A DNA stretch of 64,000 bases, taken from an uncultured Bacilli bacterium. Lineage in GTDB: Bacteria > Bacillota_I > Bacilli_A > RF39 > UBA660. The notes under the pieces are model-generated. The model saw only the letters and a program-made list of their open reading frames with translations. It was not told the origin of the DNA and did no database searches. Positions 61,372 to 64,000 of this stretch are shown here, in pieces; the first letter of the stretch is position 1; the number at the start of each line of letters is the position of its first letter. The stretch covers positions 9,035-73,034 of the forward strand of contig CAKOXP010000007.1 of assembly GCA_934130175.1 (NCBI GenBank). The letters are read 5' to 3'. The translations under genes were made by a program, and so were the position numbers.

Positions 61372-64000
61372 TAAGTTCCTTTTCTTCTTCACTTTCTTCA
61401 CCTTCTTTCTTTGTTTCTTCTTGACTTTCTTCTGTTGTTTTCTTATTTTCTGGTACTTTTTCACTATTATCAACTACTTCAATATTTTTCTCTACTGTTG
61501 AAACGATTCCACTTCCTGTTGTTGCATTACATTTTATATTATGACTTCCTGCACTTATTTCTTTTGTTGTTGTTATTTCTGTACTACCATCTAATGTACA
61601 ACTTACTGTTCCTCCACTTTTATTATTATTAAATGAATATGTTGTTGGTAGTTTATAATCATCGCCAATATTTATCTCATTTGGTACTTCATCAAGTGAT
61701 ATTGTTGGTTTAACATTATCTATTTTTGTTATTTGATGTGATGATGAGGAAATTACTTCTCCTGCACTCATACTTCTTGCGAATATTGTTGTTTCTTTAT
61801 CTATATTAATTGCTCCTGTATAGTTAATCCAATTTTCTCCATCTAAGCTATATTGATTGGTATATCCTCCACTCGGATATGAGATTGTTACTTCCTTAGT
61901 TGCAGTGTACCTATTACTATCGCTGACATTTATTGTTGGTGATTCAATAAAGTTTGGTATTTTTATATTTTCTTCAGTACTATTATCATTACTTGGAACA
62001 ATTACCTTCTTACGAGCTTTTGATTGCGTTGAAGTTAGTACTGGACCGATTTCGGCAAAGGCATGAGACCAATGTGTTGCACTATATTTTAGTTTTTCTG
62101 TGCCTTCTAAAATTGTAAATACTACTCCAGTTCCTAATCCCTCTGTTTTTATTACGCTTCCATTTGAATCTATAAGACTCATCTGACCACCTGCTGTTAC
62201 TTTTACTTGTTTTCCTATCATTGTTTTATCTACATATATTGTATTTCCAGTTGCCTTTGTATTTAAATCTCCATCATATCCCTCTGTGCTTAGCGCATCA
62301 CTAGCCATTACTGATTTATAACTAGCTTCTGGAGTTTCTACTTTATTTTTATCAATACCTTTTGAATATATAGTTTCACCTATTTCTAGTCTTATCGGAC
62401 TATTTTCATATTTTTGCCACTCTCCATCATCTATTTTATATAATCTATCAACGCTCGTATTAAAATAATTTATTGTTATATCATTATATCCTTTATTGAT
62501 TCTATACTCTGTTATAGTTGGATATGTAAATTTATTTGTTATTACTGGCGTATTATAAACTTCAATTTCAGCAAAGGCATGAGACCAATGTGTTGCACTA
62601 TATTTTAGTTTTTCTGTGCCTTCTAAAATTGTAAATACTACTCCAGTTCCTAATCCCTCTGTTTTTATTACGCTTCCATTTGAATCTATAAGACTCATCT
62701 GACCACCTGCTGTTACTTTTACTTGTTTTCCTATCATTGTTTTATCTACATATATTGTATTCCCAGTTGCCTTTGTATTTAAATTTCCATCATATCCTTC
62801 TGTGCTTAGTGCATCTTTTGGTTGTTCTACTTTCTTTGATGTTTCTACTGTTAATCCTGATGTTTTCTTTACACTTTTTGCATATACTGTTCCACTTGTT
62901 ATGTGTTCTACTCCTGTATATATCTTCCATGTCTTTCCATCCATTGATATATAGTTTTCTATATCATCCCTATTATCATAGATAACTGATAATACATCAT
63001 CATATTCTACTCCATATTCTGTTAATATTGGATATCCTGTTGATGCATTTATTACTGGTACTTTTGGTGCATCTAAATCTATTATATATGTCTTTTCTTT
63101 TACTTCTTGAATATTTCCTGCTTTATCTGTTCCTTTCGCATATATTGTTAAGCTTCCATCTTCATTTACTTGATTTAAAACATCATTTGCTTTAACACTT
63201 ACTTTTCCGCTATATGTCTTATATGTTCCTTTTTCTCCTATTTTATATTCTTTCTTTGTTGAATCTCCATACTCAACTTCAAATTCTAATGTATCTCCAT
63301 ATTCTTTTGTTAAGATATTTATATCTATTTCTGGTGATGTCTTATCTATATTTTCTACTTTTATTTCTTTTACTGTTGTATTTCCTACCATGTCTTCTGC
63401 ATAGATTGTATAGATTCCATTCTCTTCTACTGTAAATGTTGAATTATTCTTTTGTAGACTTGCGACATCTTGGAAATATTCTACATCTTTCTTTCCTTTT
63501 CCCCATCCTACTACATTTATTCCTAAATTATCTTTTCCTACTATCTGAATTGTTAGTTTCCTTGTTGGTGTCTCAAAGTCTCCTACTGCTTCTATTTCTG
63601 GATCTTCTTCATCTATATTTGTTATTTTTTTGCTTCCTATTTCTCCTACTGCTTCTATTGATGAAATTCCTCTTGCATATACTATTGTCTCATTTTTATC
63701 TATTGTTATTGGTCCTGTATAATCTAACCAGTCTGTTTCTTGTCCTTCTTTATCTACTAGTTTATACTGCTTTTTACTTGAACCAGTATACTCTATTGTC
63801 ACTTCTACTTTCTTTGTTGGTGTTGTTGTATTTAGCTTTATCGTTGGTGCTTTTGGTATCGCATAGTCCCATCTCATAAATAGATTTTCTGATATATCAT
63901 TTGTTATATTACTTACATAATAGTAATCTTCTGTAAAGATTATTTCTTTTCCATTTTCATCTTTTACTTTTACTCCATCAGTTGTATCTATCTCATCTTT
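61328..64000 (-). CDS. large repeat-containing surface protein, partial (5' end outside window)
   Basis: The frame is open to the window edge, giving 890 visible C-terminal residues. They are built from many beta-sandwich modules of the kind used in adhesins and S-layer-like proteins: IEYTGSSKKQYKL, VSYSLDGENWINYTGAI-like units with TIYAKGTDKAGN, which resemble CHB_HEX-type or Ig-like domains. A 172-residue unit containing DALSTEGYDG and TIYVDKTMIGKQVKV occurs twice, almost identical. The end is Glu/Lys/Thr rich (ETKKEGEESEEEKE) and has no sortase motif or membrane helix, so attachment is by another route. The stop is TGA, rare here. It overlaps the next gene. Confidence 0.8.
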   Translation of the reverse strand, partial: KDEIDTTDGVKVKDENGKEIIFTEDYYYVSNITNDISENLFMRWDYAIPKAPTIKLNTTTPTKKVEVTIEYTGSSKKQYKLVDKEGQETDWLDYTGPITIDKNETIVYARGISSIEAVGEIGSKKITNIDEEDPEIEAVGDFETPTRKLTIQIVGKDNLGINVVGWGKGKKDVEYFQDVASLQKNNSTFTVEENGIYTIYAEDMVGNTTVKEIKVENIDKTSPEIDINILTKEYGDTLEFEVEYGDSTKKEYKIGEKGTYKTYSGKVSVKANDVLNQVNEDGSLTIYAKGTDKAGNIQEVKEKTYIIDLDAPKVPVINASTGYPILTEYGVEYDDVLSVIYDNRDDIENYISMDGKTWKIYTGVEHITSGTVYAKSVKKTSGLTVETSKKVEQPKDALSTEGYDGNLNTKATGNTIYVDKTMIGKQVKVTAGGQMSLIDSNGSVIKTEGLGTGVVFTILEGTEKLKYSATHWSHAFAEIEVYNTPVITNKFTYPTITEYRINKGYNDITINYFNTSVDRLYKIDDGEWQKYENSPIRLEIGETIYSKGIDKNKVETPEASYKSVMASDALSTEGYDGDLNTKATGNTIYVDKTMIGKQVKVTAGGQMSLIDSNGSVIKTEGLGTGVVFTILEGTEKLKYSATHWSHAFAEIGPVLTSTQSKARKKVIVPSNDNSTEENIKIPNFIESPTINVSDSNRYTATKEVTISYPSGGYTNQYSLDGENWINYTGAINIDKETTIFARSMSAGEVISSSSHQITKIDNVKPTISLDEVPNEINIGDDYKLPTTYSFNNNKSGGTVSCTLDGSTEITTTKEISAGSHNIKCNATTGSGIVSTVEKNIEVVDNSEKVPENKKTTEESQEETKKEGEESEEEKELNGESTTEESNTNNS
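62049..62300 (-). repeat. copy 1 of a ~252-bp coding repeat
   Basis: Nearly identical to 62565-62816 (offset 516 bases) in the surface protein gene; a few substitutions are seen, for example TTCGG against TTCAG at one end. It encodes the segment from DALSTEGYDG to SHAFAEI. Confidence 0.85.
62565..62816 (-). repeat. copy 2 of a ~252-bp coding repeat
   Basis: Partner of the repeat at 62049-62300. The near identity at synonymous sites indicates recent duplication or gene conversion and a capacity for copy-number change. Confidence 0.85.

Noticed and set aside
61411..63879. Leu- and Tyr-rich open frames on the plus strand opposite the surface protein
   Set aside because: They mirror the repeated Thr/Lys/Glu codons of the minus-strand gene, have no ribosome sites and implausible composition.

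Overview
This 64 kb window is a stretch of a very AT-rich bacterial chromosome (roughly 70% A+T by eye), coding-dense and mostly transcribed from the minus strand. The housekeeping genes (tig, lon, clpB under a CIRCE element, tex, trxAB, DUF1292, a RelQ-type alarmone synthetase, PerR-rubrerythrin, anaerobic NrdD/NrdG) and the absence of outer-membrane genes point to an anaerobic Gram-positive Bacillota. The nearest fit is the Bacilli/Erysipelotrichia/RF39-like gut lineages, close to the root of Mollicutes; this placement is inference. The standard code fits: Trp is TGG throughout, and UGA is a rare stop.

Region 1 (1-3545): the end of a small membrane protein gene, a peptidase U32-family protein, and a trio of small proteins in which two paralogous membrane proteins without Shine-Dalgarno sequences flank a third gene. 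Region 2 (3550-30256): a surface-polysaccharide locus of about 27 kb, all on the minus strand, with a promoter at its right edge. It runs from a Wzy/ligase-like protein and a GT2 through rmlA-rmlC-rmlD-rmlB (dTDP-L-rhamnose). A first Gtr-type side-chain module (GT2, GtrA, GT-C proteins, SGNH esterase, O-acyltransferase) comes next. A secreted choline/glucan-binding-repeat GH25 muramidase and a Wzm/Wzt ABC exporter follow. The left end holds further rhamnosyl-type GT2s and a second Gtr module that includes a GtrA-GT2 fusion. The inferred product is a rhamnose-containing wall polysaccharide exported by ABC transporter and decorated outside the cell.

Region 3 (30399-41774): a kinase-less PASTA protein, a collagen-like protein, an acidic tail-anchored cluster with DUF1292, a GGDEF protein next to the small alarmone synthetase, a GH5 lipoprotein overlapping an adenosine deaminase-type gene, a TasA-like/FGE-lectin-like surface protein and an acidic coiled-coil protein. 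Region 4 (41868-52156): short ClpB with CIRCE, a LysM miniprotein, the PerR-rubrerythrin operon with a perfect Fur-type box, an orphan prepilin, and a tig-lon-(unknown)-SpoVID-like-YsxE-like block that keeps the order of the Bacillus subtilis tig...lonA...spoVID-ysxE region.

Region 5 (52214-64000): a decayed IS91-type transposase, dut-nrdG-nrdD divergent from a Crp/Fnr regulator through a shared palindromic -35 region, tex, trxB-trxA, a promoter-to-terminator candidate small RNA (60796-60898) with no recognised family, a small membrane protein and the 3' part of a giant repeat-containing surface protein that runs off the right edge. No tRNA, rRNA, CRISPR array, prophage or toxin-antitoxin module was seen. 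No gene-free stretch exceeds 300 bases; the longest, 60682-60936, holds the candidate RNA. The least explained elements are that RNA, the SpoVID/YsxE remnant, the divergent palindromic switch at nrdD, and the double side-chain machinery.
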